In this document: positions 8,803-18,922 of the stretch, in pieces
Numbering within the stretch: position 1 is the stretch's first letter
Layout: the number at the start of each line of letters is the position of its first letter
Assembly (NCBI GenBank): GCA_028716385.1
Contig: JAQUPX010000003.1
Location: 62,001-126,000, forward strand
Direction of reading: 5' to 3'
Source of the DNA: a bacterium
GTDB taxonomy: Bacteria; Hydrothermota; UBA3073; JACQXS01; JAQTXJ01
DNA length: 64,000 bases
The notes under the pieces: generated by a model
What the model was told of the DNA's origin: nothing
Databases searched by the model: none
The model's input: only the letters and a program-made list of their open reading frames with translations
Position numbers and translations under genes: made by a program

Positions 8803-10539
8803 TTACAATTCTTTTCTCTTGTATATTCCAATAATCGGGCCACCTGTAACATTTTTATCAAATATTGATACCTTTGAAAGAGCCTCGTAATCTACACGCC
8901 AACTATAATAATCCCACCTGGATAAAGGATACGGTTTGAATTCCTTAATAAGTTCATACCGGTCGTTTAAGGAATCAATGAAATTTTTTGGCAAGTCATT
9001 ACCAACATACTGATTTTTTGCCCAACTGGAAGTAATGAGATATTCTATTCCCTGCTCAACATACTCATCCACATTTTTATAACATTCTTTTCTGCGATAG
9101 TCTTCTTTTTCTAAAACAAGGACGTTCTTTAATGCATACGTCGGTTCACGCTGCCCCTTAATCATAGCTTCTAAATATTTATTGTATTTCCCATTTTTTT
9201 GCTCGTTTACAAGTTGCTCTTCTAATTGTTTTTTACTCTTATGTAATTGAAGCCCTAAATGCCCCGTCTGTTCAAACCCTTCATCACTATTTTCACAAAC
9301 TATTTTACTCCCGGGTAATATGTTTGACTCAACAAATTTAAGTCCGATATTCCTTGTATCCTGACGGGTTATTAGATAATTATACTTTATTGTATTTAAA
9401 AGATTTGGGAACATAAGTCCTATAAGCGTTATCCCTATAATTATATTTCTGGCAAGAAAAGATATTTTCAGTTTTGATACTATTTCATATATAAATTTAG
9501 ATGCAAACAATATAAAAAATGGAATTACGGGTATAAGATACCGTTCACAACTCAAAGGCTGGTTCAAAACAATGCCAAAATATAAAGCTAAAAATATAAT
9601 AAAAGAAATATCTTCTTTTCTATATAATGAATATAGAATGCCTATTAATCCCATTATTTCGAGAGGCAAACCTATTCCCTTTCTAAAATATTCTACTAAA
9701 TAAAATAACCATACCGGTAATGTCCCGGTATTTACATTTGGCCATTGTTCAATGGTAAATATTACTCCATAGTTCTCTATAATGAAATTACGGGAATCAA
9801 ATATCAAAGAGGGGGTACATATAAAAAATATAAGCATAGAAATACCTATTAATATAATACAATTTTTAAGTCTATCTTTGAGAGTAACCGTTTTTTCAGT
9901 TAAAATTATAAATATAGGAGAAACTATGCCTATCAATAGAGAAAACCTTGCTGCTATAGCAATCCCCATAAATATACCTGCAAATAAATATTTTTTTATT
10001 TTTAGCCCTTGATTACTGCAAAAATAAATGGACAGCAAAAGGAATAATGTTCCAAATGTATCCCCCTTCATAATTTTCGATTGGTGGATTGCTAAAAAAC
10101 ATGTACTAAATAATATGCCGGAAGCTACCGCTATAGTATTGTTATAAAGCTTCCTGCTCAGCAAGTACAATGCAACTACACACAAAACACCGATTACAAC
10201 AAAAAATATTCTGCCAATTAAGTATATAGTTGTTGGGTCCTGCATATATAAAACAAGAAAACCAAAAGGAGTTTTTATTATTCCTGAAATTTTTAAAACT
10301 ACATAATAAATACCATATAATATACCTACTAAGGAAGGGATTAGATTACCATAGAAATATCCAAAATGTATCATCCCTTTGTGAGATAATGTGTACAAAG
10401 CATTATAGGCAATTACTCGTTCATCAAAATGGAATAAACTCGGCAGCCCAAAATTTACTCCCCATATTCTTAAAACAAAAGCAATTAAAATAATAAATGA
10501 AAACAGTAGTATATTTTGTTTCCCCTTGTAAGAAATCAT
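8803..10539 (-). CDS. GT-C/GT39-type membrane glycosyltransferase, tandem paralogue 5
   Basis: RIWGVNFGLPSLFHFDERVIAYNA; many TM segments; shared C-terminal domain ending VSIFDKNVTGGPIIGIYKRK. Confidence 0.78.
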   Translation of the reverse strand: MISYKGKQNILLFSFIILIAFVLRIWGVNFGLPSLFHFDERVIAYNALYTLSHKGMIHFGYFYGNLIPSLVGILYGIYYVVLKISGIIKTPFGFLVLYMQDPTTIYLIGRIFFVVIGVLCVVALYLLSRKLYNNTIAVASGILFSTCFLAIHQSKIMKGDTFGTLFLLLSIYFCSNQGLKIKKYLFAGIFMGIAIAARFSLLIGIVSPIFIILTEKTVTLKDRLKNCIILIGISMLIFFICTPSLIFDSRNFIIENYGVIFTIEQWPNVNTGTLPVWLFYLVEYFRKGIGLPLEIMGLIGILYSLYRKEDISFIIFLALYFGIVLNQPLSCERYLIPVIPFFILFASKFIYEIVSKLKISFLARNIIIGITLIGLMFPNLLNTIKYNYLITRQDTRNIGLKFVESNILPGSKIVCENSDEGFEQTGHLGLQLHKSKKQLEEQLVNEQKNGKYNKYLEAMIKGQREPTYALKNVLVLEKEDYRRKECYKNVDEYVEQGIEYLITSSWAKNQYVGNDLPKNFIDSLNDRYELIKEFKPYPLSRWDYYSWRVDYEALSKVSIFDKNVTGGPIIGIYKRKEL

Positions 10540-12327
10540 TTATCTATCTCCCGTCAAGACAAGGCTCTCTCTCTTTTTATATATTTTTATAATAGGACCG
10601 CCAATAACCTTTCTATCAAATATTGATACTTCAGACAAAGCATTGTAATCTATTTTTGAGAAACAGTAATAATCCCACCCAAAGACCGGATTAGGTTTAA
10701 ATTCTTTTATAAGCTCATATTCCTTTTCTAATGACTTTGAAAAACCTTCTGACATTATACGACCAGCAGAGTACCATCTTGACCAACTACTTGTAATAAA
10801 GTAATCTACATTATGTTCTAAATAAATTTTAACAGTAGTATCATACCTTTCATTTTCGTAAGGAGGTTTTTCTAAAACACAAATATTCTCTAATATATAG
10901 CCCGGTTCCTTTTGCCCTTTGATTCCAGCAAGAACAAGAGCACCTCCAAAACCTTCTTCTTTTATCTTATCAAATTGTTCCTGTAATTGTTTTTTACTTT
11001 TATGTATAGGGACCCCCAGAATAGAAGTCTGTTCAAAATATTCTAATCCTTCAGATACTATATTACTCTCCGGGGAAATTGTTTTTTCAATAAATTCTTT
11101 AGCTAAATTCCTTGTATCCGGGCAGCTTATCAAATAATTATACTTTATTGTATTTAATAAACCCGGAATTATAACTATTAGACTCATAACAACAAGAAAA
11201 ATTGGTTTTAATTTCGATTTCTTTTTACAAATTATGACACTAATTTGATAAATAAACTTAGCCGCAAAGAAAACAATAAAAGGAATAATCGGAATAGCAT
11301 GCCACGAAGGAGTAGTGTGACTTAAAATAACACTCCAGAAAAGAATTACAAATACAATCAGACTAATATTCTCTCTTTTATATAACGAATATAATATTCC
11401 TAAAATTCCTATTATTTCTAATGGTACTCCGATTCCATTGCTTATAGGCTCCATCAAACAAATTATCCAATTAAAGTTAGGACTTACACTTTTTGATGTA
11501 CTCATAAGTTGTGTGCCAAGGCCAAATATATTATGAGTAAATATGGAAAACTTGAAAATTACAGAAGGAGTTAATATCAAAAACGCCGTTACACTACACA
11601 GAATGAAAACTAAAAAATTCTTAATCCTATTAGTAAATAACATTTTTCTATCCATAAGAAAAACAATTGCAGGGGTAATTAAATAAATAACCAGAGTGAA
11701 TCTTGCAGCTATTGCAAGCCCGGCAAATATACCGGCAAGAATATACTTTTTAAGTTTTACTTTTTTATTATCCGTATTATCCTCACCCTTTTGAGAAAAG
11801 CAAAAATAAACCGACAATAACATCATTAAAGTCCCTAGTGTGTCTCCTTTCATAAACTTTGCCTGTTGAGTAGGCAAGAAACTAAAAGTAAAGAAAAAAG
11901 CAGAGAGTAGACCGGTTGTTCTATTGTAAAGCCTCTTCCCTATTAAATATAGGACAACAACACAGGCGGTTGATGAAAGAACAAATAGCATTCTTCCGAT
12001 TAAATATACACTTGATGGGTCTCTCATATAAAACACCAAAAAATCAAAAGGAGTCTGAACTATTTTTATAAGTTTTAAAATTAAATAATATATACCATAA
12101 AATACGGCAAGCATATTAGGAATTAAATCACCATAAGGGTAAGCATGATGGATAATAGGGACTTGTCCTTTATGAGCTAATCTATAAAATGCATCCACCG
12201 GAAATATTCTTTCATCTAAATGAAATAATCCGGGCAATCCGAAATTAACACCCCATACTCGCAGAAAAAAAGCAATAATGCATATCAAAAACAATAAAAC
12301 ATAATGGATTTTAATATTTTTGCTCAT
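10540..12327 (-). CDS. GT-C/GT39-type membrane glycosyltransferase, tandem paralogue 4
   Basis: RVWGVNFGLPGLFHLDERIFPVDA; shared C-terminal domain. Confidence 0.78.
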   Translation of the reverse strand: MSKNIKIHYVLLFLICIIAFFLRVWGVNFGLPGLFHLDERIFPVDAFYRLAHKGQVPIIHHAYPYGDLIPNMLAVFYGIYYLILKLIKIVQTPFDFLVFYMRDPSSVYLIGRMLFVLSSTACVVVLYLIGKRLYNRTTGLLSAFFFTFSFLPTQQAKFMKGDTLGTLMMLLSVYFCFSQKGEDNTDNKKVKLKKYILAGIFAGLAIAARFTLVIYLITPAIVFLMDRKMLFTNRIKNFLVFILCSVTAFLILTPSVIFKFSIFTHNIFGLGTQLMSTSKSVSPNFNWIICLMEPISNGIGVPLEIIGILGILYSLYKRENISLIVFVILFWSVILSHTTPSWHAIPIIPFIVFFAAKFIYQISVIICKKKSKLKPIFLVVMSLIVIIPGLLNTIKYNYLISCPDTRNLAKEFIEKTISPESNIVSEGLEYFEQTSILGVPIHKSKKQLQEQFDKIKEEGFGGALVLAGIKGQKEPGYILENICVLEKPPYENERYDTTVKIYLEHNVDYFITSSWSRWYSAGRIMSEGFSKSLEKEYELIKEFKPNPVFGWDYYCFSKIDYNALSEVSIFDRKVIGGPIIKIYKKRESLVLTGDR

Positions 12328-14072
12328 CGTTTTTTATATATTTTTATAACTGGTCCCCCTACAATTTTTTTATCAAATATATGCACTTTTCCAAGCGACT
12401 CATAGTCTATCTGTTTATTATAATAATCCCATTTCAATGTGGGATTAGGCTTAAATTCTTTGACCAACTCATATTCTTTTTCAAGGGAATTCAAAAAACG
12501 TTCAGGCATTACTGTCCCTAATCCTCTCATCCAATCACTTGTTATTAAATAATCTACCCCGTGCTCTATGTAAACTTCCACAGTAGTATCATATTTAGAC
12601 ACTTTATAAGGAGGAATTTCTATATTAGGAACGTTTTCTAATATATAAGTAGGTTCTTTGTACCCGTCAATCATAGCAGAAAGTAATTTTCCAGGTATGT
12701 TTTGTTTATTTATTGATATTAATGTATCTTGTAATTGTTTTTTACTTTTACGCAAAGGAGGACCCAAGACAGAACTTTGGTCTATTAACTCCCCGCCATC
12801 ACTTACTATTTTAGTTCCTGAAGATATGGTACATTCTATAAAATTTTGTGCTAAATTCCGTGTATCCGGTTGAGATATTAAATAATTATATTTAAGGGTT
12901 TTTATCAAAGAGGGATACATAAGGATTATACAACAAAGTCCCATAATTCCCTGCCTAATAGGCAGACTAACTTTAATTCTTTTTATGCCTTCATATAAAA
13001 ATTTAGACGCAAATATTATAAAAAAAGGAATAGCGGGTATAATATAACGTTCCCAACCCGGGGAATGAATTAAAACAAGCATAAAGAATAAAAACAAAAA
13101 AATAATTATACTAAGTTCTTGTATTTTACGATATGTGAATGGACGAAATAACATGCTGATTAATGAACACATAATTCCAAGTATCGCAGTTATTTCCAGA
13201 GTACCACCTATTCCTTTATATAAATGTTCAGTAAAATAAAATAACCATATAGGTTGTGCGCCAAGATTAATTGCTGGCAAAGAAGTTGAAGTCGGCAATA
13301 TTTTATACATTTCGCTTGTAAAATCAGAAAATTGAAAAATTATTGAAGGAGTGGAAATAAAAAATATAAAAACAGTAGTAATACTGAAAATACTTATTCT
13401 TTTAAGCCTAAAACTATCTCTTGAAATAAAATATATTATTATGGGAACAATCGGAGCCAGATATAGAGTAAATCTTGATGCTACCGCAAATCCCATAAAT
13501 ACACCTGCCAATATAGTTTTCTTTATATCAAAATGATAGATTTCATCTTTAATACAGAAATAGAAAGAAAACAAAAGGAATAAAGTGCCGAGACTGTCTC
13601 CTTTCATAAACTTTGACTGATGAATAGGAAGAAAACTGAATGCAAGAAAAAAAGCAGATAATAATCCAATAGTTCTATTGTACAGTTTGCTTCCAAATAA
13701 GTATAAGGCCCAGACAGATAATGTGCTTGCGCAAACAAATAACATTCTTCCAATCAAATATACGTTTGTAGGGTCTTTCATATAAAGAACAAGAAAATCA
13801 AAAGAAGTCCTTACTATCCCTATTACTTTTAGAACTACAAAATAAATGCTATAAAGTATACTTAATAAATACGGTATTAAATTTCCATAGAAAAAAGCTT
13901 TTGGAATATGTCCTTTATGAGTTAATGCATAAAAAGCATTATACGGTAAAAAACGCTCATCAATATAAAATAATCCGGGTAATCCGAAATTAACACCCCA
14001 TACTCGCAGAACAAAAGCAATAATACATATCAAAAACAATAAAACATAATGGATTTTAATATTTTTGCTCAT
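12324..14072 (-). CDS. GT-C/GT39-type membrane glycosyltransferase, tandem paralogue 3
   Basis: RVWGVNFGLPGLFYIDERFLPYNA; 4-bp overlap with the next gene; N-terminus nearly identical to paralogue 4. Confidence 0.78.
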   Translation of the reverse strand: MSKNIKIHYVLLFLICIIAFVLRVWGVNFGLPGLFYIDERFLPYNAFYALTHKGHIPKAFFYGNLIPYLLSILYSIYFVVLKVIGIVRTSFDFLVLYMKDPTNVYLIGRMLFVCASTLSVWALYLFGSKLYNRTIGLLSAFFLAFSFLPIHQSKFMKGDSLGTLFLLFSFYFCIKDEIYHFDIKKTILAGVFMGFAVASRFTLYLAPIVPIIIYFISRDSFRLKRISIFSITTVFIFFISTPSIIFQFSDFTSEMYKILPTSTSLPAINLGAQPIWLFYFTEHLYKGIGGTLEITAILGIMCSLISMLFRPFTYRKIQELSIIIFLFLFFMLVLIHSPGWERYIIPAIPFFIIFASKFLYEGIKRIKVSLPIRQGIMGLCCIILMYPSLIKTLKYNYLISQPDTRNLAQNFIECTISSGTKIVSDGGELIDQSSVLGPPLRKSKKQLQDTLISINKQNIPGKLLSAMIDGYKEPTYILENVPNIEIPPYKVSKYDTTVEVYIEHGVDYLITSDWMRGLGTVMPERFLNSLEKEYELVKEFKPNPTLKWDYYNKQIDYESLGKVHIFDKKIVGGPVIKIYKKR

Positions 14073-15856
14073 CGTTTTTTATATATTTTTATAGTTGGCC
14101 CACCTACAACCTTTTTATCAAATATGGACACTTTTAGCAATGCATCGTAATCTATCCTGAAACAAGAATGGTCCCATTCAAAAACCGGGTAAGGGGTAAA
14201 TTCTTTTATAAGTATATATTCTTTATTAAGCGAATTCAAAAACTCTTCCGGTGGCAATCTTACTCCTCTCCAGCTTGATGTAATTAAATATTCTATCCCG
14301 GAAGTTACATATTTATCAACAGATTTGTTCGCCTTAGTTTCAAAATTAGGCCTTTCTAAAAAAGGTACATTTTCTAATACATAAGTAGTGCCTGACTGCC
14401 CCTCCAGTATAGCCTGCAGAAATTTTCCTCCCCGTCCTTCGGATTGCACTTTTTCAAGTTGCTTCAAAATTTGTGTTTTACTCTTGTGAATCGGGGGTCC
14501 CAGAACGGATGTTTGTTCATACCCTTCTATTCCTTCGTTTACAATCCTTGTACCGGAAGGAATATTTTTTTCTACAAAAGCTTTTGCAATATTTCTTGTA
14601 TCCTCACAATTTGAAATTAAATAATCATACTTTATAGCATTTAAAATATTTGGTACTGCACACCACAACAAAACAGAACACATAAGTACCACTTTCATAT
14701 ACGTTGATACTTTTAATTTTGACACAAGTTGATATATAAATTTAGCAGAAAATAATATTATAAAAGGAACTACCGGGATAACATACCGTTCAAAGTTCTG
14801 TGAATGGCTTAATACCACGGCAAAAAATAAAACTAAAAAGATAACAATCCCTAATTCCATTTTTTCACTCAAAACAATATTTTTTTTGTTTATATATTTT
14901 TTCGCATAATTACATACTGAGCTTAATATTCCTATTATCCCGGTTATTAGGAGTGGCAATCCCATACCTTTTCCGAGATGTTCTGTAATATAAAATAACC
15001 ATACAGGTTGATTGCCGGGTTTTACCCAGGGGTCTTTTTGATTATGAACCTGCCACATAAGGTCACTTGTAAAATTAGAGAATTCAAATATTAAAGATGG
15101 AGTAGTAATCAAAAATACGACTACAGTAGTAATAATAAATATAAGACAATGCTTGAGAGGCATTGATATGTTATCTCTCGTAAGTTTTGGGGGGATAAAA
15201 AAGATAATTATAAAAATAAGCGGAACAACATACAAAGTAAATCTTGATGCTATTGCTAATCCCATGAAAATACCGGCGATTATATACTTTCTTACAGCAA
15301 CCTTTTCTATAGCTACTATGAAAAAATAAAATGCAAATAAAAGTAAAAAGGTTCCTAATGTATCTCCTTTTAAAAATTTTGATTGGTGAATAGGAAGAAA
15401 AGCAAATGCAAGAAAAAAGGCAGCTATTAATCCTATCCATTTATTATATAGTTTTTTGCCTAATAAATATATTGCAAAAATAGATACAGAGCCAATAATA
15501 ACAAAAATAAATCTGGCAATTAAATATATACTTGATGGGTCTTTTATATAAAAAACAAGAAAATCAAAAGGAGTTTTAAGAACTCCGGCTATTTTTAAAA
15601 CTATATAATATACTCCATATATACTTCCAAATATATAAGGAATGAAATTACCATACCCGTAAAGTAAAACATGCCCTTTATGAGTCATTGCATAAAATAT
15701 ATCATAAATAAACCAGCGTTCATCTGCATGGAATAACTCGGGTAATCCAAAATTTATACCCCATAGTCTCAAAACAAAACCACCTATAAATATAAAAAAC
15801 AAAGGTAAAATAGCCTGTCTGTATATCAAATTTTTACCCCTATTAAATTTACCCAT
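14069..15856 (-). CDS. GT-C/GT39-type membrane glycosyltransferase, tandem paralogue 2
   Basis: RLWGINFGLPELFHADERWFIYD; 4-bp overlap; shared C-terminal domain. Confidence 0.78.
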   Translation of the reverse strand: MGKFNRGKNLIYRQAILPLFFIFIGGFVLRLWGINFGLPELFHADERWFIYDIFYAMTHKGHVLLYGYGNFIPYIFGSIYGVYYIVLKIAGVLKTPFDFLVFYIKDPSSIYLIARFIFVIIGSVSIFAIYLLGKKLYNKWIGLIAAFFLAFAFLPIHQSKFLKGDTLGTFLLLFAFYFFIVAIEKVAVRKYIIAGIFMGLAIASRFTLYVVPLIFIIIFFIPPKLTRDNISMPLKHCLIFIITTVVVFLITTPSLIFEFSNFTSDLMWQVHNQKDPWVKPGNQPVWLFYITEHLGKGMGLPLLITGIIGILSSVCNYAKKYINKKNIVLSEKMELGIVIFLVLFFAVVLSHSQNFERYVIPVVPFIILFSAKFIYQLVSKLKVSTYMKVVLMCSVLLWCAVPNILNAIKYDYLISNCEDTRNIAKAFVEKNIPSGTRIVNEGIEGYEQTSVLGPPIHKSKTQILKQLEKVQSEGRGGKFLQAILEGQSGTTYVLENVPFLERPNFETKANKSVDKYVTSGIEYLITSSWRGVRLPPEEFLNSLNKEYILIKEFTPYPVFEWDHSCFRIDYDALLKVSIFDKKVVGGPTIKIYKKR

Positions 15857-17606
15857 TTCTTTTATATATTCTAATAAAAGGCCCGCCTATAATATTTTTA
15901 TCAAATAGAGATACTTTTGAAAGACTCTTATAATCCACTGTGTAATAATACTCATATTGAAAAATTGGATAAGGAGAAAATTCTTTTACAAGAGTATATT
16001 CTTTTTTAAGTGAATTTAAAAAACTTTCCGACAATCCGGGAAGTTCAGTTGCCCATACAGATACAATTAAATACTCTACCCCTGTCTTCAAATAAATATC
16101 CACCATATTAGTATCCGGTTTTTCTAAAAACCAAATATTTTTTAATTTATACGTCGGCTCCGGTTGTCCTTCAATCATAGCAAGTAAATACTTGCCCGAT
16201 ATATTTTGTGCCCTTGCGACTTCTAATAGTTCCTTTAATTGTTCTTTGTCCTTATGAAGTTGTACTCCGTATGCTGAAATTTGTTCATAAAGTTCGCCTC
16301 CTAAATTTACAATATTTGTCCCGGCAGGAATATTTTTTTCTATAAACGCTTTGGCAGTCTTTCTCGTATCATCACACGATATTAAATAATTATACTTTAT
16401 GGCGTTATCAATGTTCGGAAATATACACCAAGCGCTTACAAAACAAACAAGTGCCTTTTTAAAAAAATTAGATATTGTTAACTTTAAGACAATTTCATAT
16501 ATAAACTTAGATGCAAATAATATAAAAAATGGGATTACAGAAACAGCATATCTTCCGGTATTAGCTGAATTATTTAATATAAAAGCAAAAAACAAAATTA
16601 AAAAGGCAATAATTCCTATAATTAAACGTTCATTGTAATTAATACTATTTTTTAAGTATAATTTGATATATCTATAAAGTGAATACAAAATCCCCATTAT
16701 AGCAAGTATCTCAAGCTGTAAACCCATTCCTTTGTGTATATGCTCTGTCAAATAAAATAACCATATAGGTTGATTGCCGGAATTAACCCATGGAGTAATA
16801 TGAAATAATTGATTTTTCATTTCTGAACTTAAACTATGTGTAAAATCAGAAAACTCGAAGATTATTGAAGGGGTACTCATCAAAAACACAACAACCGTAA
16901 TAACAATAAATATATAGCTTTTTTTAATCCTTATTAATAAATTATGCCTGTCCGGTAAAATAAGATATAAGCATATTATAGAAAGAAAAGCTATCGACAA
17001 ATAAAATCTTGTTGCTATTGCAAATCCCATAAAAATACCGGAAAAGATATATTTCTTTGATATTGGATACTGCTCAATATAAGTAAGAAAATATAACGAT
17101 ATTAAAAGAAATAAAGAAGCAAGACTATCATTTTTTATAAATTTTGCATGGTGTATAGAAAGAAAGTTAAATGCAAGAAAAGTTGCAGATATCAAACCAA
17201 TCTTTCTATTATAAAGTCTACTCCCTAATAAGTATAAAACCCAAACAGATAATGTGCTTGCGCAAACAAATAACATTCTTCCAATTAAATATACATTTGT
17301 GGGGTTTTTCATAAAAAGAACAAGAAAATCATACGGAGTTTGAACTATATTACCTATTTTTAAGATTATATAATATATTCCATAAATACCACTTAATAAA
17401 TAAAAGATTAAGTTTCCGCAAAAATATGTAACAATATGCCCTTTGTGAGTTAATGAATAAAACACGTTATAAACATAGGTAGATTCATCGCCATAAAACA
17501 AACTTGGGAAACCACAATTTACACTCCATACTCTCAAAATAAAAGCGCTAACAAGAATCAATATTAAGAAAAAAAACTCCCAATGTTGTTTTCTATAATT
17601 TATCAT
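15849..17606 (-). CDS. GT-C/GT39-type membrane glycosyltransferase, tandem paralogue 1
   Basis: RVWSVNCGFPSLFYGDESTYVYN; 8-bp overlap; shared C-terminal domain VSLFDKNIIGGPFIRIYKRNG. Confidence 0.78.
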   Translation of the reverse strand: MINYRKQHWEFFFLILILVSAFILRVWSVNCGFPSLFYGDESTYVYNVFYSLTHKGHIVTYFCGNLIFYLLSGIYGIYYIILKIGNIVQTPYDFLVLFMKNPTNVYLIGRMLFVCASTLSVWVLYLLGSRLYNRKIGLISATFLAFNFLSIHHAKFIKNDSLASLFLLISLYFLTYIEQYPISKKYIFSGIFMGFAIATRFYLSIAFLSIICLYLILPDRHNLLIRIKKSYIFIVITVVVFLMSTPSIIFEFSDFTHSLSSEMKNQLFHITPWVNSGNQPIWLFYLTEHIHKGMGLQLEILAIMGILYSLYRYIKLYLKNSINYNERLIIGIIAFLILFFAFILNNSANTGRYAVSVIPFFILFASKFIYEIVLKLTISNFFKKALVCFVSAWCIFPNIDNAIKYNYLISCDDTRKTAKAFIEKNIPAGTNIVNLGGELYEQISAYGVQLHKDKEQLKELLEVARAQNISGKYLLAMIEGQPEPTYKLKNIWFLEKPDTNMVDIYLKTGVEYLIVSVWATELPGLSESFLNSLKKEYTLVKEFSPYPIFQYEYYYTVDYKSLSKVSLFDKNIIGGPFIRIYKRNG

Positions 17607-17643
17607 ATATAGAATACATTGCTAACTAATAACTATATTTTTA

Positions 17644-18186
17644 TTAATTGGAAAGATGCCGGATTGTTTTTGCCGGTACCCCGGCAACCATAGTATAAGA
17701 TTCAACTTTTTTATTTACCAGACTACAAGCCCCTATGAAAGAACACTCTCCAATTTCTACACCGGAAAGAATCGTTGAATTAATACCAATAAATGAACCC
17801 GGTTTTATTACAACAGGATTAGAAAAACTTGGAAAAAATTTCTGTAAAGGATGATCTTTATATCCTACATTAGTATGAGTCAGTATTGTTACTCTCGCAG
17901 AAATAGTTACTTTGTTTCCTATATCCACTTTATCCGCCAAATCAATCATAGCCTCATCCCCAATAAAACATTCATCCCCAATAGTTAGTCCTCTAAATCC
18001 CTTTCTATAACAATTAATAAATTTAACCGAGTTAATAACACAATGTTTGCCAATCTTAACGCCTAATAACCTTAAGAAAAACACCCTGCAAGGAGAAAAA
18101 ATCATTAACTTAAAGATGCATAATGCAATAGTAGTAAAAATATACTTTATTCCCTTTCCAATGCCTATTTCTTCTAAAGCTCTCAT
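17644..18186 (-). CDS. Hexapeptide-repeat (LbH) O-acetyltransferase
   Basis: IGDECFIGDEAMIDLADKVDIGNKVTISARVTILTHTN...IGINSTILSGVEIGECSFIGACSLVNKKVESYTMVAGVPAKTIR. Confidence 0.88.
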   Translation of the reverse strand: MRALEEIGIGKGIKYIFTTIALCIFKLMIFSPCRVFFLRLLGVKIGKHCVINSVKFINCYRKGFRGLTIGDECFIGDEAMIDLADKVDIGNKVTISARVTILTHTNVGYKDHPLQKFFPSFSNPVVIKPGSFIGINSTILSGVEIGECSFIGACSLVNKKVESYTMVAGVPAKTIRHLSN

Positions 18187-18221
18187 AATTTGCCTATCCT
18201 CCTTAGGTAGAACAGTCAGGC

Positions 18222-18917
18222 TTATTTAAATTGAAGTAACCTTATGAAATAATTAAATGAATCAGGAAAAGTTTTAACCGTTGAGCGCCTTTCATATCTT
18301 CTGATGAATATACAAAGAATTTCTTTTACTTTATAGTTATGTAAATACGCTCTTGCCATAAATTCCGTATCCCAAAACCACCGCATATCTTCTATTTCGT
18401 CAATCATAGATAATACTTTATTAGTATCAAAAAACTTATACCCGGCTTCAGTATCCTCGTATGGAAGTCCTAAAATAATTTCTACTAATAAATGATATCC
18501 TTTCGTTAATATCCACCTATCTATTGATTTGATTTGCAATTTGTAAGTTCTATGGGCTACAGCTATATCATACCCACTTTTTATTGCATCCACAAACTCG
18601 GGAATATATTCCGCCCCTACTTCTAAGTCAATATCTATATAGCCTGTTACTTTCCCCTTAGCTATTTTAATTCCATCCTTAACTGAACCGCCTCGTCCTA
18701 TATTTTCCTTATGAAATATTTTTTGTAAGTTTTTATCCTTATACATTAACATTATTTCTTCTATTTTTTCTCTTGTCCTATCTTTACTACAATCATCAAC
18801 AAATATAATTTCATAACTCAAATTTGTTTTATCCAAAACTTCCATAACCTTAGATATATTTTTTATAAGTATCGGCTCTTCATTATAACACGCAATTATT
18901 AAGCTTAAATCGTACAT
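18222..18917 (-). CDS. Family 2 glycosyltransferase
   Basis: LSLIIACYNEEPILIKNI, FVDDCSKDRTREKI, GYIDIDLEV. Confidence 0.85.
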   Translation of the reverse strand: MYDLSLIIACYNEEPILIKNISKVMEVLDKTNLSYEIIFVDDCSKDRTREKIEEIMLMYKDKNLQKIFHKENIGRGGSVKDGIKIAKGKVTGYIDIDLEVGAEYIPEFVDAIKSGYDIAVAHRTYKLQIKSIDRWILTKGYHLLVEIILGLPYEDTEAGYKFFDTNKVLSMIDEIEDMRWFWDTEFMARAYLHNYKVKEILCIFIRRYERRSTVKTFPDSFNYFIRLLQFK

Positions 18918-18922
18918 TGTAT

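Noticed and set aside
15171-15440. 89-aa ORF in another frame of the GT39 paralogue
   Set aside because: Fully inside a well-supported CDS, repetitive composition.
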